Position numbers and translations under genes: made by a program. Shown piece by piece: positions 25,601 through 39,560 of a DNA stretch of 64,000 nt. Location: positions 124,001 to 188,000 of the forward strand of contig NW_027469104.1 of the NCBI RefSeq assembly GCF_051020765.1, in the 5' to 3' direction. Origin of the DNA: Lasioglossum baleicum (taxonomy: Eukaryota > Arthropoda > Insecta > Hymenoptera > Halictidae). Position 1 is the stretch's first letter; the number at the start of each line of letters is the position of its first letter. The notes under the pieces are model-generated. The model had not been told where the DNA came from. It was given only the letters and a program-made list of their open reading frames with translations, and ran no database searches.

Positions 25601-27210
25601 GCGTTATGCGTTATGCGTTATGCGTTATGCGTTATGCGTTATGCGTTATGCGTTATGCGTTATGCGTTATGCGTTATGCGTTATGCGTTATGCGTTATGC
25701 GTTATGCGTTATGCGTTATGCGTTATGCGTTATGCGTTATGCGTTATGCGTTATGCGTTATGCGTTATGCGTTATGCGTTATGCGTTATGCGTTATGCGT
25801 TATGCGTTATGCGTTATGCGTTATGCGTTATCCGTTATGCGTTATGCGTTATGCGTTATGCGTTATGCGTTATGCGTTATTCGTTAAGCGTTATGCGTTA
25901 AGCGATATGCGTCATTCGTTATGCGTTATGCGTTATGCGTTATGCGATATGCGTCATTCGTTATGCGTTATCCGTTATGCGTTATGCGTTATGCGTTATG
26001 CGTTATGCGTTATTCGTTAAGCGTTATGCGTTATGCGATATGCGTCATTCGTTATGCGTTATGCGTTATGCGTTATGCGTTATGCGTTATGCGTTATGCG
26101 TTATGCGTTATGCGTTATGCGTTATGCGTTATGCGTTATGCGTTATGCGTTATGCGTTATGCGTTATGCGTTATGCGTTATGCGTTATGCGTTATGCGTT
26201 ATGCGTTATGCGTTATGCGCTATGCGTTATGCGTTATGCGTTATGCGATATGCGTCATGCGTTAAGCGTTATGCGTTATGCGTTATGCGTTATGCGTCAT
26301 GCGTTATCCGTTATGCGTTATCCGTTATGCGTTATGCGTTATGCGTTATGCGTTATGCGTTATGCGTTATGCGTTATTCGTTAAGCGTTATGCGTTAAGC
26401 GATATGCGTCATTCGTTATGCGTTATGCGTTATGCGATATGCGTTATTCGTTATGCGTTATCCGTTATGCGTTATGCGTTATGCGTTATGCGTTATGCGT
26501 TATGCGTTATTCGTTAAGCGTTATGCGTTATGCGATATGCGTCATTCGTTATGCGTTATGCGTTATGCGTTATGCGATATGCGTCATTCGTTATGCGTTA
26601 TGCGTTATGCGTTATGCGTTATGCGTTATGCGTTATTCGTTAAGCGTTATGCGTTATGCGTTATGCGTTATGCGTTATGCGTTATGCGTTATGGGTTATG
26701 CGTTATGCGTTATGCGTTATGCGTTATGCGTTATGCGTTATTCGTTAAGCGTTATGCGTTATGCGTTATGCGTTATGCGTTATGGGTTATGCGTTATGCG
26801 TTATGCGTTATGCGTTATGCGTTATGGGTTATGCGTTATGCGTTATGCGTTATGCGTTATGCGTTATGCGCTATGCGTTATGCGTTATGCGTTATGCGAT
26901 ATGCGTCATGCGTTAAGCGTTATGCGTTATGCGTAATGCGTTATGCGTCATGCGTTATCCGTTATGCGTTATCCGTTATGCGTTATGCGTTATGCGTTAT
27001 GCGTTATGCGTTATGCGTTATTCGTTAAGCGTTATGCGTTATGCGATATGCGTCATTCGTTATGCGTTATGCGTTATGCGATATGCGTCATTCGTTATGC
27101 GTTATGCGTTATGCGTTATGCGTTATGCGTTATGCGTTATTCGTTAAGCGTTATGCGTTATGCGTTATGCATTTTGCGTTATGCGTTATGCGTTATCCGT
27201 TATACGTTAT

Positions 27211-27385
27211 GTGTTATGCGTTGTGCTTTACGGGTTATGCGATATGCGTTATGCGTTATGACTTTTTCATTGAGCGTTATGCGTTATGCGTAAAGCGTTA
27301 TGCATTATGCGTTATGCGTTATGCGTAATGCGTTATGAGTAATGTGTCATGCGTTATGCGTTATGGGTTATGCGTTATGCGATAT
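27211..27385 (+). repeat. Divergent cassette A2a (copy 4)
   Basis: gactttt at 27260. It has a private change in the tail, gcgtaaa in place of the first gcgtaat (about 27288). Confidence 0.93.
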
Positions 27386-28974
27386 GCGTTATGCGTTATG
27401 CGTTATGGGTTATGCGTTATGCGTTATGCGTTATGCGTTATGCGTTATGCGTTATGCGTTATGCGTTATGCGTTATGCGTTATGCGTTATGCGTTATGCG
27501 TTATGCGTTATGCGTTATGCGTTATGCGTTATCCGTTATGCGTTATGCGTTATGCGTTATGCGTTATGCGTTATGCGTTATGCGTTATGCGTTATGCGTT
27601 ATGCGTTATTCGTTAAGCGTTATGCGTTAAGCGATATGCGTCATTCGTTATGCGTTATGCGTTATGCGTTATGCGATATGCGTCATTCGTTATGCGTTAT
27701 CCGTTATGCGTTATGCGTTATGCGTTATGCGTTATTCGTTAAGCGTTATGCGTTATGCGATATGCGTCATTCGTTATGCGTTATGCGTTATGCGTTATGC
27801 GTTATGCGTTATGCGTTATGCGTTATGCGTTATGCGTTATGCGTTATGCGTTATGCGTTATGCGTTATGCGTTATGCGTTATGCGTTATGCGTTATGCGT
27901 TATGCGTTATGCGTTATGCGCTATGCGTTATGCGTTATGCGTTATGCGATATGCGTCATGCGTTAAGCGTTATGCGTTATGCGTTATGCGTTATGCGTCA
28001 TGCGTTATCCGTTATGCGTTATCCGTTATGCGTTATGCGTTATGCGTTATGCGTTATGCGTTATGCGTTATGCGTTATGCGTTATGCGTTATGCGTTATT
28101 CGTTAAGCGTTATGCGTTAAGCGATATGCGTCATTCGTTATGCGTTATGCGTTATGCGATATGCGTCATTCGTTATGCGTTATCCGTTATGCGTTATGCG
28201 TTATGCGTTATGCGTTATTCGTTAAGCGTTATGCGTTATGCGATATGCGTCATTCGTTATGCGTTATGCGTTATGCGTTATGCGATATGCGTCATTCGTT
28301 ATGCGTTATGCGTTATGCGTTATGCGTTATGCGTTATGCGTTATTCGTTAAGCGTTATGCGTTATGCGTTATGCGTTATGCGTTATGCGTTATGGGTTAT
28401 GCGTTATGCGTTATGCGTTATGCGTTATGCGTTATGCGTTATGCGTTATGCGTTATGCGTTATGCGTTATGCGTTATTCGTTAAGCGTTATGCGTTATGC
28501 GTTATGCGTTATGCGTTATGGGTTATGCGTTATGCGTTATGCGTTATGCGTTATGCGTTATGGGTTATGCGTTATGCGTTATGCGTTATGCGTTATGCGT
28601 TATGCGTTATGCGCTATGCGTTATGCGTTATGCGTTATGCGATATGCGTCATGCGTTAAGCGTTATGCGTTATGCGTAATGCGTTATGCGTCATGCGTTA
28701 TCCGTTATGCGTTATCCGTTATGCGTTATGCGTTATGCGTTATGCGTTATGCGTTATGCGTTATTCGTTAAGCGTTATGCGTTATGCGATATGCGTCATT
28801 CGTTATGCGTTATGCGTTATGCGATATGCGTCATTCGTTATGCGTTATGCGTTATGCGTTATGCGTTATGCGTTATGCGTTATGCGTTATTCGTTAAGCG
28901 TTATGCGTTATGCGTTATGCATTTTGCGTTATGCGTTATGCGTTATCCGTTATGCGTTATGCGTTATGCGTTAT

Positions 28975-29149
28975 GTGTTATGCGTTGTGCTTTACGGGTT
29001 ATGCGATATGCGTTATGCGTTATGACTTTTTCATTGAGCGTTATGCGTTATGCGTAATGCGTTATGCATTATGCGTTATGCGTTATGCGTAATGCGTTAT
29101 GAGTAATGTGTCATGCGTTATGCGTTATGGGTTATGCGTTATGCGATAT
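28975..29149 (+). repeat. Divergent cassette A3 (copy 2)
   Basis: gactttt at 29024; gtgttat after the final gcgatat, the marker shared with 22774 at offset 6250. Confidence 0.93.
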
Positions 29150-30437
29150 GTGTTATGCGTTATGCGTTATGCGTTATGCGTTATGCGTTATGCGTTATGC
29201 GTTATGCGTTATGCGTTATGCGTTATGCGTTATGCGTTATGCGTTATGCGTTATGCGTTATGCGTTATGCGTTATGCGTTATGCGTTATGCGTTATGCGT
29301 TATGCGTTATGCGTTATGCGTTATGCGTTATGCGTTATGCGTTATGCGTTATGCGTTATGCGTTATGCGTTATGCGTTATGCGTTATGCGTTATGCGTTA
29401 TGCGTTATGCGTTATGCGTTATGCGTTATGCGTTATGCGTTATGCGTTAAGCGATATGCGTCATTCGTTATGCGTTATGCGTTATGCGTTATGCGATATG
29501 CGTCATTCGTTATGCGTTATCCGTTATGCGTTATGCGTTATGCGTTATGCGTTATGCGTTATTCGTTAAGCGTTATGCGTTATGCGATATGCGTCATTCG
29601 TTATGCGTTATGCGTTATGCGTTATGCGATATGCGTCATTCGTTATGCGTTATGCGTTATGCGTTATGCGTTATGCGTTATTCGTTAAGCGTTATGCGTT
29701 ATGCGTTATGCGTTATGCGTTATGCGTTATGGGTTATGGGTTATGCGTTATGCGTTATGCGTTATGCGTTATGCGTTATGCGTTATGCGTTATGCGTTAT
29801 GCGTTATGCGTTATGCGTTATGCGTTATGCGTTATGCGTTATGCGTTATGCGTTATGCGTTATGCGTTATGCGTTATGCGTTATGCGTTATGCGTTATGC
29901 GTTATGCGTTATGCGTTATGCGTTATGCGTTATGCGTTATGCGTTATGCGTTATGCGTTATGCGTTATGCGTTATGCGTTATGCGTTATGCGTTATGCGT
30001 TATGCGTTATGCGTTATGCGTTATGCGTTATGCGTTATGCGTTATGCGTTATGCGTTATGCGTTATGCGTTATGCGTTATGCGTTATTCGTTAAGCGTTA
30101 TGCGTTATGCGATATGCGTCATTCGTTATGCGTTATGCGTTATGCGTTATGCGATATGCGTCATTCGTTATGCGTTATGCGTTATGCGTTATGCGTTATG
30201 CGTTATGCGTTATGCGTTATGCGTTATGCGTTATGCGTTATGCGTTATGCGTTATGCGTTATTCGTTAAGCGTTATGCGTTATGCGTTATTCGTTAAGCG
30301 TTATGCGTTATGCGTTATGCATTTTGCGTTATGCGTTATGCGTTATCCGTTATGCGTTATGCGTTATGCGTTATGCGTTATGCGTTATGCGTTATGCGTT
30401 ATGCGTTATGCGTTATGCGTTATGCGTTATGCGTTAT

Positions 30438-30612
30438 GTGTTATGCGTTGTGCTTTACGGGTTATGCGATATGCGTTATGCGTTATGACTTTTTCATTGA
30501 GCGTTATGCGTTATGCGTAATGCGTTATGCATTATGCGTTATGCGTTATGCGTAATGCGTTATGAGTAATGTGTCATGCGTTATGCGTTATGGGTTATGC
30601 GTTATGCGATAT
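30438..30612 (+). repeat. Divergent cassette A1 (copy 7)
   Basis: gactttt at 30487; plain units follow the tail until an acgttt six-base unit at 30837. The A1 copy at 39610 has a six-base unit at 39946, the same arrangement. Confidence 0.93.
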
Positions 30613-31297
30613 GCGTTATGCGTTATGCGTTATGCGTTATGCGTTATGCGTTATGCGTTATGCGTTATGCGTTATGCGTTATGCGTTATGCGTTATGCGT
30701 TATGCGTTATGCGTTATGCGTTATGCGTTATGCGTTATGCGTTATGCGTTATGCGTTATGCGTTATGCGTTATGCGTTATGCGTTATGCGTTATGCGTTA
30801 TGCGTTATGCGTTATGCGTTATGCGTTATGCGTTATACGTTTGCGTTATGCGTTATGCGTTATGCGTTATGCGTTATGCGTTATGCGTTATGGGTTATGG
30901 GTTATGCGTTATGCGTTATGCGTCATGCGTTATCCGTTATGCGTTATCCGTTATGCGTTATGCGTTATGCGTTATGCGTTATGCGTTATGCGTTATGCGT
31001 TATGCGTTATGCGTTATTCGTTAAGCGTTATGCGTTATGCGATATGCGTCATTCGTTATGCGTTATGCGTTATGCGTTATGCGATATGCGTCATTCGTTA
31101 TGCGTTATGCGTTATGCGTTATGCGTTATGCGTTATGCGTTATGCGTTATGCGTTATGCGTTATGCGTTATGCGTTATTCGTTAAGCGTTATGCGTTATG
31201 CGTTATTCGTTAAGCGTTATGCGTTATGCGTTATGCATTTTGCGTTATGCGTTACGCGTTATGCGTTATGCGTTATGCGTTATGCGTTATGCGTTAT

Positions 31298-31521
31298 GCG
31301 TTAAGCATTATACGTTATGCGTTATGCGTTATGTGTTATGCGTTATGCGTTATGTGTTATGCGTTGTGCTTTACGGGTTATGCGATATGCGTTATGCGTT
31401 ATGACTTTTTCATTGAGCGATATGCGTTATACGTTATGCGATATGCGTTATTCGTTATGCGTTATGCGTTATGCGTTATGCGTTATGCGTTATCCGTTAT
31501 CCGTTATGCGTTACGCGAAAT
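31298..31521 (+). repeat. Divergent cassette B2 (copy 3)
   Basis: gactttt at 31403; gcgaaat at 31515 (+112). Confidence 0.93.
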
Positions 31522-31689
31522 GCGTTATGCGTTATGCGTTATGCGTTATGCGTTATGCGTTATGCGTTATGCGTTATGCGTTATGCGTTATGCGTTATGC
31601 GTTATGCGTTATGCGTTATGCGTTATGCGTTATGCGTTATGCGTTATGCGTTATGCGTTATGCGTTATGCGTTATGCGTTATGCGTTAT

Positions 31690-31850
31690 GCGTTACGCGT
31701 TATGCGTTATGCGTTATGCGTTATGCGTTATGCGTCATGCGTTATCCGTTATGCGTTATGCGTTATGCGTTATGCGTTATGCGTTATGCGTTATGCGTTA
31801 TGCGTTATGCGTTATGCGTTATGCGTTATGCGTTATGCGTTACGCTTTAT
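31690..31850 (+). repeat. D module, left-truncated
   Basis: It has a single gcgttac (31690), then gcgtcat-ccgttat, then gcgttac-gctttat (31844-31850). The first gcgttac and the ccgttat between the two gcgttac units of complete D modules are missing. Confidence 0.8.
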
Positions 31851-32828
31851 GCGTTATGCGTTATGCGTTATGCGTTATGCGTTATGCGTTATGCGTTATG
31901 CGCTATGCGTTATGCGTTATGCGTTATGCGTTATGCGTTATGCGTTATGCGTTATGCGTTATGCGTTATGCGTTATGCGTTATGCGTTTGCGTTATGCGT
32001 TATGCGTTATGCGTTATGCGTTATGCGTTATGCGTTATGCGTTATGGGTTATGGGTTATGCGTTATGCGTTATGCGTCATGCGTTATCCGTTATGCGTTA
32101 TCCGTTATGCGTTATGCGTTATGCGTTATGCGTTATGCGTTATGCGTTATGCGTTATTCGTTAAGCGTTATGCGTTATGCGATATGCGTCATTCGTTATG
32201 CGTTATGCGTTATGCGTTATGCGATATGCGTCATTCGTTATGCGTTATGCGTTATGCGTTATGCGTTATGCGTTATGCGTTATGCGTTATGCGTTATGCG
32301 TTATGCGTTATTCGTTAAGCGTTATGCGTTATGCGTTATGCGTTATGCGTTATGCGTTATGCGTTATGCGTTATGCGTTATGCGTTATGCGTTATGCGTT
32401 ATGCGTTATTCGTTATGCGTTATGCGTTATGCGTTATGCGTTATGCGTTATGCGTTATGCGTTATGCGTTATGCGTTATGCGTTATGCGTTATGCGTTAT
32501 GCGTTTGCGTTATGCGTTATGCGTTATGCGTTATGCGTTATGCGTTATGCGTTATGCGTTATGCGTTATGCGTTATGCGTTATGCGTTATGCGTTATGCG
32601 TTATGCGTTATGCGTTATGCGTTATGCGTTATGCGTTATGCGTTATCCGTTATGCGTTATGCGTTATGCGTTATGCGTTATGCGTTATTCGTTAAGCGTT
32701 ATGCGTTAAGCGATATGCGTCATTCGTTATGCGTTATGCGTTATGCGTTATGCGATATGCGTCATTCGTTATGCGTTATCCGTTATGCGTTATGCGTTAT
32801 GCGTTATGCGTTATGCGTTATGCGTTAT

Positions 32829-33066
32829 GCGTTACGCGTTATGCGTTATGCGTTATGCGTTATCCGTTATGCGTTACGCGTTATGCGTTATGCGTTATGC
32901 GTTATGCGTTATGCGTCATGCGTTATGCGTTATGCGTTATGCGTTATGCGTCATGCGTTATCCGTTATGCGTTATGCGTTATGCGTTATGCGTTATGCGT
33001 TATGCGTTATGCGTTATGCGTTATGCGTTATGCGTTATGCGTTATGCGTTATGCGTTACGCTTTAT
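32829..33066 (+). repeat. D module with five-unit internal duplication
   Basis: From gcgttac at 32829 to gctttat at 33060-33066. The gcgtcat step is doubled (two gcgtcat units 35 bp apart), making this D module 35 bp longer than its duplicate at 33927-34129. Confidence 0.85.
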
Positions 33067-33926
33067 GCGTTATGCGTTATGCGTTATGCGTTATGCGTTA
33101 TGCGTTATGCGTTATGCGCTATGCGTTATGCGTTATGCGTTATGCGTTATGCGTTATGCGTTATGCGTTATGCGTTATGCGTTATGCGTTATGCGTTATG
33201 CGTTATGCGTTATGCGTTATGCGTTATGCGTTATGCGTTATGCGTTATGCGTTATGCGTTATGCGTTATGCGTTATGCGTTATGCGTTATGCGATATGCG
33301 TCATTCGTTATGCGTTATGCGTTATGCGTTATGCGATATGCGTCATTCGTTATGCGTTATGCGTTATGCGTTATGCGTTATGCGTTATGCGTTATGCGTT
33401 ATGCGTTATTCGTTAAGCGTTATGCGTTATGCGTTATGCGTTATGCGTTATGCGTTATGCGTTATGCGTTATGCGTTATGCGTTATGCGTTATGCGTTAT
33501 TCGTTATGCGTTATGCGTTATGCGTTATGCGTTATGCGTTATGCGTTATGCGTTATGCGTTATGCGTTATGCGTTATGCGTTATGCGTTATGCGTTATGC
33601 GTTTGCGTTATGCGTTATGCGTTATGCGTTATGCGTTATGCGTTATGCGTTATGCGTTATGCGTTATGCGTTATGCGTTATGCGTTATGCGTTATGCGTT
33701 ATGCGTTATGCGTTATGCGTTATGCGTTATGCGTTATGCGTTATCCGTTATGCGTTATGCGTTATGCGTTATGCGTTATGCGTTATTCGTTAAGCGTTAT
33801 GCGTTAAGCGATATGCGTCATTCGTTATGCGTTATGCGTTATGCGTTATGCGATATGCGTCATTCGTTATGCGTTATCCGTTATGCGTTATGCGTTATGC
33901 GTTATGCGTTATGCGTTATGCGTTAT

Positions 33927-34129
33927 GCGTTACGCGTTATGCGTTATGCGTTATGCGTTATCCGTTATGCGTTACGCGTTATGCGTTATGCGTTATGCGT
34001 TATGCGTTATGCGTCATGCGTTATCCGTTATGCGTTATGCGTTATGCGTTATGCGTTATGCGTTATGCGTTATGCGTTATGCGTTATGCGTTATGCGTTA
34101 TGCGTTATGCGTTATGCGTTACGCTTTAT
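33927..34129 (+). repeat. D module
   Basis: From gcgttac at 33927 to gctttat at 34123-34129, with the standard single gcgtcat step. Confidence 0.85.
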
Positions 34130-35255
34130 GCGTTATGCGTTATGCGTTATGCGTTATGCGTTATGCGTTATGCGTTATGCGCTATGCGTTATGCGTTATG
34201 CGTTATGCGTTATGCGTTATGCGTTATGCGTTATGCGTTATGCGTTATGCGTTATGCGTTATGCGTTATGCGTTATGCGTTATGCGTTATGCGTTATGCG
34301 TTATGCGTTATGCGTTATGCGTTATGCGTTATGCGTTATGCGTTATGCGTTATGCGTTATGCGTTATGCGTTATGCGTTATGCGTTATGCGTTATGCGTT
34401 ATGCGTTATCCGTTATGCGTTATGCGTTATGCGTTATGCGTTATGCGTTATTCGTTAAGCGTTATGCGTTAAGCGATATGCGTCATTCGTTATGCGTTAT
34501 GCGTTATGCGTTATGCGATATGCGTCATTCGTTATGCGTTATCCGTTATGCGTTATGCGTTATGCGTTATGCGTTATTCGTTAAGCGTTATGCGTTATGC
34601 GATATGCGTCATTCGTTATGCGTTATGCGTTATGCGTTATGCGTTATGCGTTATGCGTTATGCGTTATGCGTTATGCGTTATGCGTTATTCGTTAAGCGT
34701 TATGCGTTATGCGATATGCGTCATTCGTTATGCGTTATGCGTTATGCGTTATGCGATATGCGTCATTCGTTATGCGTTATGCGTTATGCGTTATGCGTTA
34801 TGCGTTATGCGTTATGCGTTATGCGTTTGCGTTATGCGTTATGCGTTATGCGTTATGCGTTATGCGTTATGCGTTATGCGTTATGGGTTATGGGTTATGC
34901 GTTATGCGTTATGCGTCATGCGTTATCCGTTATGCGTTATCCGTTATGCGTTATGCGTTATGCGTTATGCGTTATGCGTTATGCGTTATGCGTTATTCGT
35001 TAAGCGTTATGCGTTATGCGATATGCGTCATTCGTTATGCGTTATGCGTTATGCGTTATGCGATATGCGTCATTCGTTATGCGTTATGCGTTATGCGTTA
35101 TGCGTTATGCGTTATGCGTTATGCGTTATGCGTTATTCGTTAAGCGTTATGCGTTATGCGTTATTCGTTAAGCGTTATGCGTTATGCGTTATGCATTTTG
35201 CGTTATGCGTTACGCGTTATGCGTTATGCGTTATGCGTTATGCGTTATGCGTTAT

Positions 35256-35472
35256 GCGTTAAGCATTATACGTTATTCGTTATGCGTTATGTGTTATGCG
35301 TTATGCGTTATGTGTTATGCGTTGTGCTTTACGGGTTATGCGATATGCGTTATGCGTTATGACTTTTTCATTGAGCGATATGCGTTATACGTTATGCGAT
35401 ATGCGTTATTCGTTATGCGTTATGCGTTATGCGTTATGCGTTATCCGTTATCCGTTATGCGTTACGCGAAAT
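35256..35472 (+). repeat. Divergent cassette B1 (copy 4)
   Basis: gactttt at 35361 and gcgaaat at 35466 (+105). The tcgttaa before it is followed by a plain unit rather than gcattat, a difference shared with the B1 at 42988. 46 perfect plain units follow (35473-35794). Confidence 0.93.
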
Positions 35473-36396
35473 GCGTTATGCGTTATGCGTTATGCGTTAT
35501 GCGTTATGCGTTATGCGTTATGCGTTATGCGTTATGCGTTATGCGTTATGCGTTATGCGTTATGCGTTATGCGTTATGCGTTATGCGTTATGCGTTATGC
35601 GTTATGCGTTATGCGTTATGCGTTATGCGTTATGCGTTATGCGTTATGCGTTATGCGTTATGCGTTATGCGTTATGCGTTATGCGTTATGCGTTATGCGT
35701 TATGCGTTATGCGTTATGCGTTATGCGTTATGCGTTATGCGTTATGCGTTATGCGTTATGCGTTATGCGTTATGCGTTATGCGTTATGCGTTATTCGTTA
35801 AGCGTTATGCGTTATGCGTTATGCGTTATGCGTTATGCGTTATGCGTTATGGGTTATGCGTTATGCGTAATGCGTTATGCGTTATTCGTTAAGCGTTATG
35901 CGTTATGCGTTATGCGTTATGCGTTATGGGTTATGCGTTATGCGTTATGCGTTATGCGTTATGCGTTATGGGTTATGCGTTATGCGTTATGCGTTATGCG
36001 TTATGCGTTATGCGCTATGCGTTATGCGTTATGCGTTATGCGATATGCGTCATGCGTTAAGCGTTATGCGTTATGCGTAATGAGTTATGCGTCATGCGTT
36101 ATCCGTTATGCGTTATCCGTTATGCGTTATGCGTTATGCGTTATGCGTTATGCGTTATGCGTTATGCGTTATGCGTTATTCGTTAAGCGTTATGCGTTAT
36201 GCGATATGCGTCATTCGTTATGCGTTATGCGTTATGCGATATGCGTCATTCGTTATGCGTTATGCGTTATGCGTTATGCGTTATGCGTTATGCGTTATGC
36301 GTTATGCGTTATTCGTTAAGCGTTATGCGTTATGCGTTATGCATTTTGCGTTATGCGTTATGCGTTATCCGTTATGCGTTATGCGTTATGCGTTTT

Positions 36397-36571
36397 GTGT
36401 TATGCGTTGTGCTTTACGGGTTATGCGATATGCGTTATGCGTTATGACTTTTTCATTGAGCGTTATGCGTTATGCGTAATGCGTTATGCATTATGCGTTA
36501 TGCGTTATGCGTAATGCGTTATGAGTAATGTGTCATGCGTTATGCGTTATGGGTTATGCGTTATGCGATAT
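36397..36571 (+). repeat. Divergent cassette A2b (copy 3)
   Basis: gactttt at 36446; gcgtttt before the core; gcatttt at 36341. The gagttat linker marker lies at 36082. Confidence 0.93.
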
Positions 36572-37614
36572 GCGTTATGCGTTATGCGTTATGGGTTATG
36601 CGTTATGCGTTATGCGTTATGCGTTATGCGTTATGCGTTATGCGTTATGCGTTATGCGTTATGCGTTATGCGTTATGCGTTATGCGTTATGCGTCATTCG
36701 TTATGCGTTATGCGTTATGCGTTATGCGTTATGCGATATGCGTCATTCGTTATGCGTTATCCGTTATGCGTTATGCGTTATGCGTTATGCGTTATGCGTT
36801 ATTCGTTAAGCGTTATGCGTTATGCGATATGCGTCATTCGTTATGCGTTATGCGTTATGCGTTATGCGATATGCGTCATTCGTTATGCGTTATGCGTTAT
36901 GCGTTATGCGTTATGCGTTATGCGTTATTCGTTAAGCGTTATGCGTTATGCGTTATGCGTTATGCGTTATGCGTTATGCGTTATGCGTTATGCGTTATGC
37001 GTTATGCGTTATGCGTTATGCGTTATGCGTTATGCGTTATGCGTTAAGCGATATGCGTCATTCGTTATGCGTTATGCGTTATGCGTTATGCGATATGCGT
37101 CATTCGTTATGCGTTATCCGTTATGCGTTATGCGTTATGCGTTATGCGTTATGCGTTATGCGTTATTCGTTAAGCGTTATGCGTTATGCGATATGCGTCA
37201 TTCGTTATGCGTTATGCGTTATGCGTTATGCGATATGCGTCATTCGTTATGCGTTATGCGTTATGCGTTATGCGTTATGCGTTATTCGTTAAGCGTTATG
37301 CGTTATGCGTTATGCGTTATGCGTTATGCGTTATGCGTTATGGGTTATGGGTTATGCGTTATGCGTTATGCGTCATGCGTTATCCGTTATGCGTTATCCG
37401 TTATGCGTTATGCGTTATGCGTTATGCGTTATGCGTTATGCGTTATGCGTTATGCGTTATGCGTTATGCGTTATTCGTTAAGCGTTATGCGTTATGCGAT
37501 ATGCGTCATTCGTTATGCGTTATGCGTTATGCGTTATGCGATATGCGTCATTCGTCATTCGTTATGCGTTATGCGTTATGCGTTATGCGTTATGCGTTAT
37601 GCGTTATGCGTTAT

Positions 37615-37712
37615 GTGTTATGCGTTGTGCTTTACGGGTTATGCGATATGCGTTATGCGTTATGACTTTTTCATTGAGCGTTATGCGTTATGCGTAATGC
37701 GTTATGCATTAT
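37615..37712 (+). repeat. Truncated cassette A' (copy 1)
   Basis: A complete core (gactttt at 37664) is followed by the first part of the A tail, ending at gcattat (37706-37712). The gagtaat-gtgtcat portion is replaced by plain units. No gcatttt lies upstream; instead there is an odd triad with tcgtcat (37552) inserted between gcgtcat and tcgttat. Confidence 0.92.
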
Positions 37713-38216
37713 GCGTTATGCGTTATGCGTTATGCGTTATGCGTTATGCGTTATGCGTTATGCGTTATGCGTTATGCGTTATGCGTTATGCGTTATGCGT
37801 TATGCGTTATCCGTTATGCGTTATGCGTTATGCGTTATGCGTTATGCGTTATGCGTTATGCGTTATTCGTTAAGCGTTATGCGTTAAGCGATATGCGTCA
37901 TTCGTTATGCGTTATGCGTTATGCGTTATGCGATATGCGTCATTCGTTATGCGTTATCCGTTATGCGTTATGCGTTATGCGTTATGCGTTATGCGTTATT
38001 CGTTAAGCGTTATGCGTTATGCGATATGCGTCATTCGTTATGCGTTATGCGTTATGCGATATGCGTCATTCGTTATGCGTTATGCGTTATGCGTTATGCG
38101 TTATGCGTTATGCGTTCTTCGTTAAGCGTTATGCGTTATGCGTTATGCGTTATGCGTTATGCGTTATGCGTTATGCGTTATGCGTTATGCGTTATGCGTT
38201 ATGCGTTATTCGTTAA

Positions 38217-38825
38217 GCGTTATGCGTTATGCGTTATGCGTTATGCGTTATGCGTTATGCGTTATGCGTTATGCGTTATGCGTTATGCGTTATGCGTTAT
38301 GCGTTATGCGTTATGCGTTATGCGTTATGCGTTATGCGTTATGCGTTATGCGTTATGCGTTATGCGTTATGCGTTATGCGTTATGCGTTATGCGTTATGC
38401 GTTATGCGTTATGCGTTATGCGTTATGCGTTATGCGTTATGCGTTATGCGTTATGCGTTATGCGTTATGCGTTATGCGTTATGCGTTATGCGTTATGCGT
38501 TATGCGTTATGCGTTATGCGTTATGCGTTATGCGTTATGCGTTATGCGTTATGCGTTATGCGTTATGCGTTATGCGTTATGCGTTATGCGTTATGCGTTA
38601 TGCGTTATGCGTTATGCGTTATGCGTTATGCGTTATGCGTTATGCGTTATGCGTTATGCGTTATGCGTTATGCGTTATGCGTTATGCGTTATGCGTTATG
38701 CGTTATGCGTTATGCGTTATGCGTTATGCGTTATGCGTTATGCGTTATGCGTTATGCGTTATGCGTTATGCGTTATGCGTTATGCGTTATGCGTTATGCG
38801 TTATGCGTTATGCGTTATGCGTTAT
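38217..38825 (+). repeat. Perfect run of 87 gcgttat units (longest in window)
   Basis: 609 bp with no substitution, bounded by tcgttaa (38210-38216) and by gcgttct-tcgttaa (38826-38839). A second long plain stretch follows at about 38945-39393. Confidence 0.96.
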
Positions 38826-39560
38826 GCGTTCTTCGTTAAGCGTTATGCGTTATGCGTTATGCGTTATGCGTTATGCGTTATGCGTTATGGGTTATGCGTT
38901 ATGCGTTATGCGTTATGCGTTCTGCGTTATGCGTTATTCGTTAAGCGTTATGCGTTATGCGTTATGCGTTATGCGTTATGCGTTATGCGTTATGCGTTAT
39001 GCGTTATGCGTTATGCGTTATGCGTTATGCGTTATGCGTTATGCGTTATGCGTTATGCGTTATGCGTTATGCGTTATGCGTTATGCGTTATGCGTTATGC
39101 GTTATGCGTTATGCGTTATGCGTTATGCGTTATGCGTTATGCGTTATGCGTTATGCGTTATGCGTTATGCGTTATGCGTTATGCGTTATGCGTTATGCGT
39201 TATGCGTTATGCGTTATGCGTTATGCGTTATGCGTTATGCGTTATGCGTTATGCGTTATGCGTTATGCGTTATGCGTTATGCGTTATGCGTTATGCGTTA
39301 TGCGTTATGCGTTATGCGTTATGCGTTATGCGTTATGCGTTATGCGTTATGCGTTATGCGTTATGCGTTATGCGTTATGCGTTATGCGTTATGCGTTATT
39401 CGTTAAGCGTTATGCGTTATGCGTTATTCGTTAAGCGTTATGCGTTATGCGTTATGCATTTTGCGTTATGCGTTATGCGTTATCCGTTATGCGTTATGCG
39501 TTATGCGTTATGCGTTATGCGTTATGCGTTATGCGTTATGCGTTATGCGTTATGCGTTAT

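Larger units (their letters stand above)
24531..30437 (+). repeat. HOR-II copy 2: cassettes A2b, B2, A2a, A3
   Basis: gactttt units at 24580, 25482, 27260 and 29024, tandem to copy 1 at offsets of 6250-6271. A six-base unit at 24895 is followed 11 plain units later by a gggttat doublet (24978), as in copy 1. The right end is shorter than in copy 1: the A3-to-next-A distance is 1463 versus 1806. No gene is visible. Confidence 0.9.
32319..34514 (+). repeat. Tandem duplication of about 1.1 kb inside HOR-III copy 1
   Basis: The tcgttaa at 32312 and at 33410 are 1098 bp apart. The same offset relates the six-base units (32501, 33599), the ccgttat units (32647, 33745; each 20 plain units after the six-base unit) and the D-module starts (32829, 33927). 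The copies diverge towards their right ends, so the outer boundary is approximate. HOR-III copy 2 has a single counterpart around 40946-41500. Confidence 0.85.
30438..39560 (+). repeat. HOR-III copy 1: cassettes A1, B2, B1, A2b, A'
   Basis: gactttt units at 30487, 31403, 35361, 36446 and 37664. The order A1-B2-B1-A2b-A' is repeated at 39610, 40512, 42988, 44129 and 45578. The B2-B1 interval is longer here (3958 versus 2476), partly because a block of about 1.1 kb is tandemly doubled (32319-34514). Six-base units are at 30837, 31984, 32501, 33599 and 34823. The right part (38112-39400) is almost pure plain units broken by gcgttct-tcgttaa steps. No gene is visible. Confidence 0.87.
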
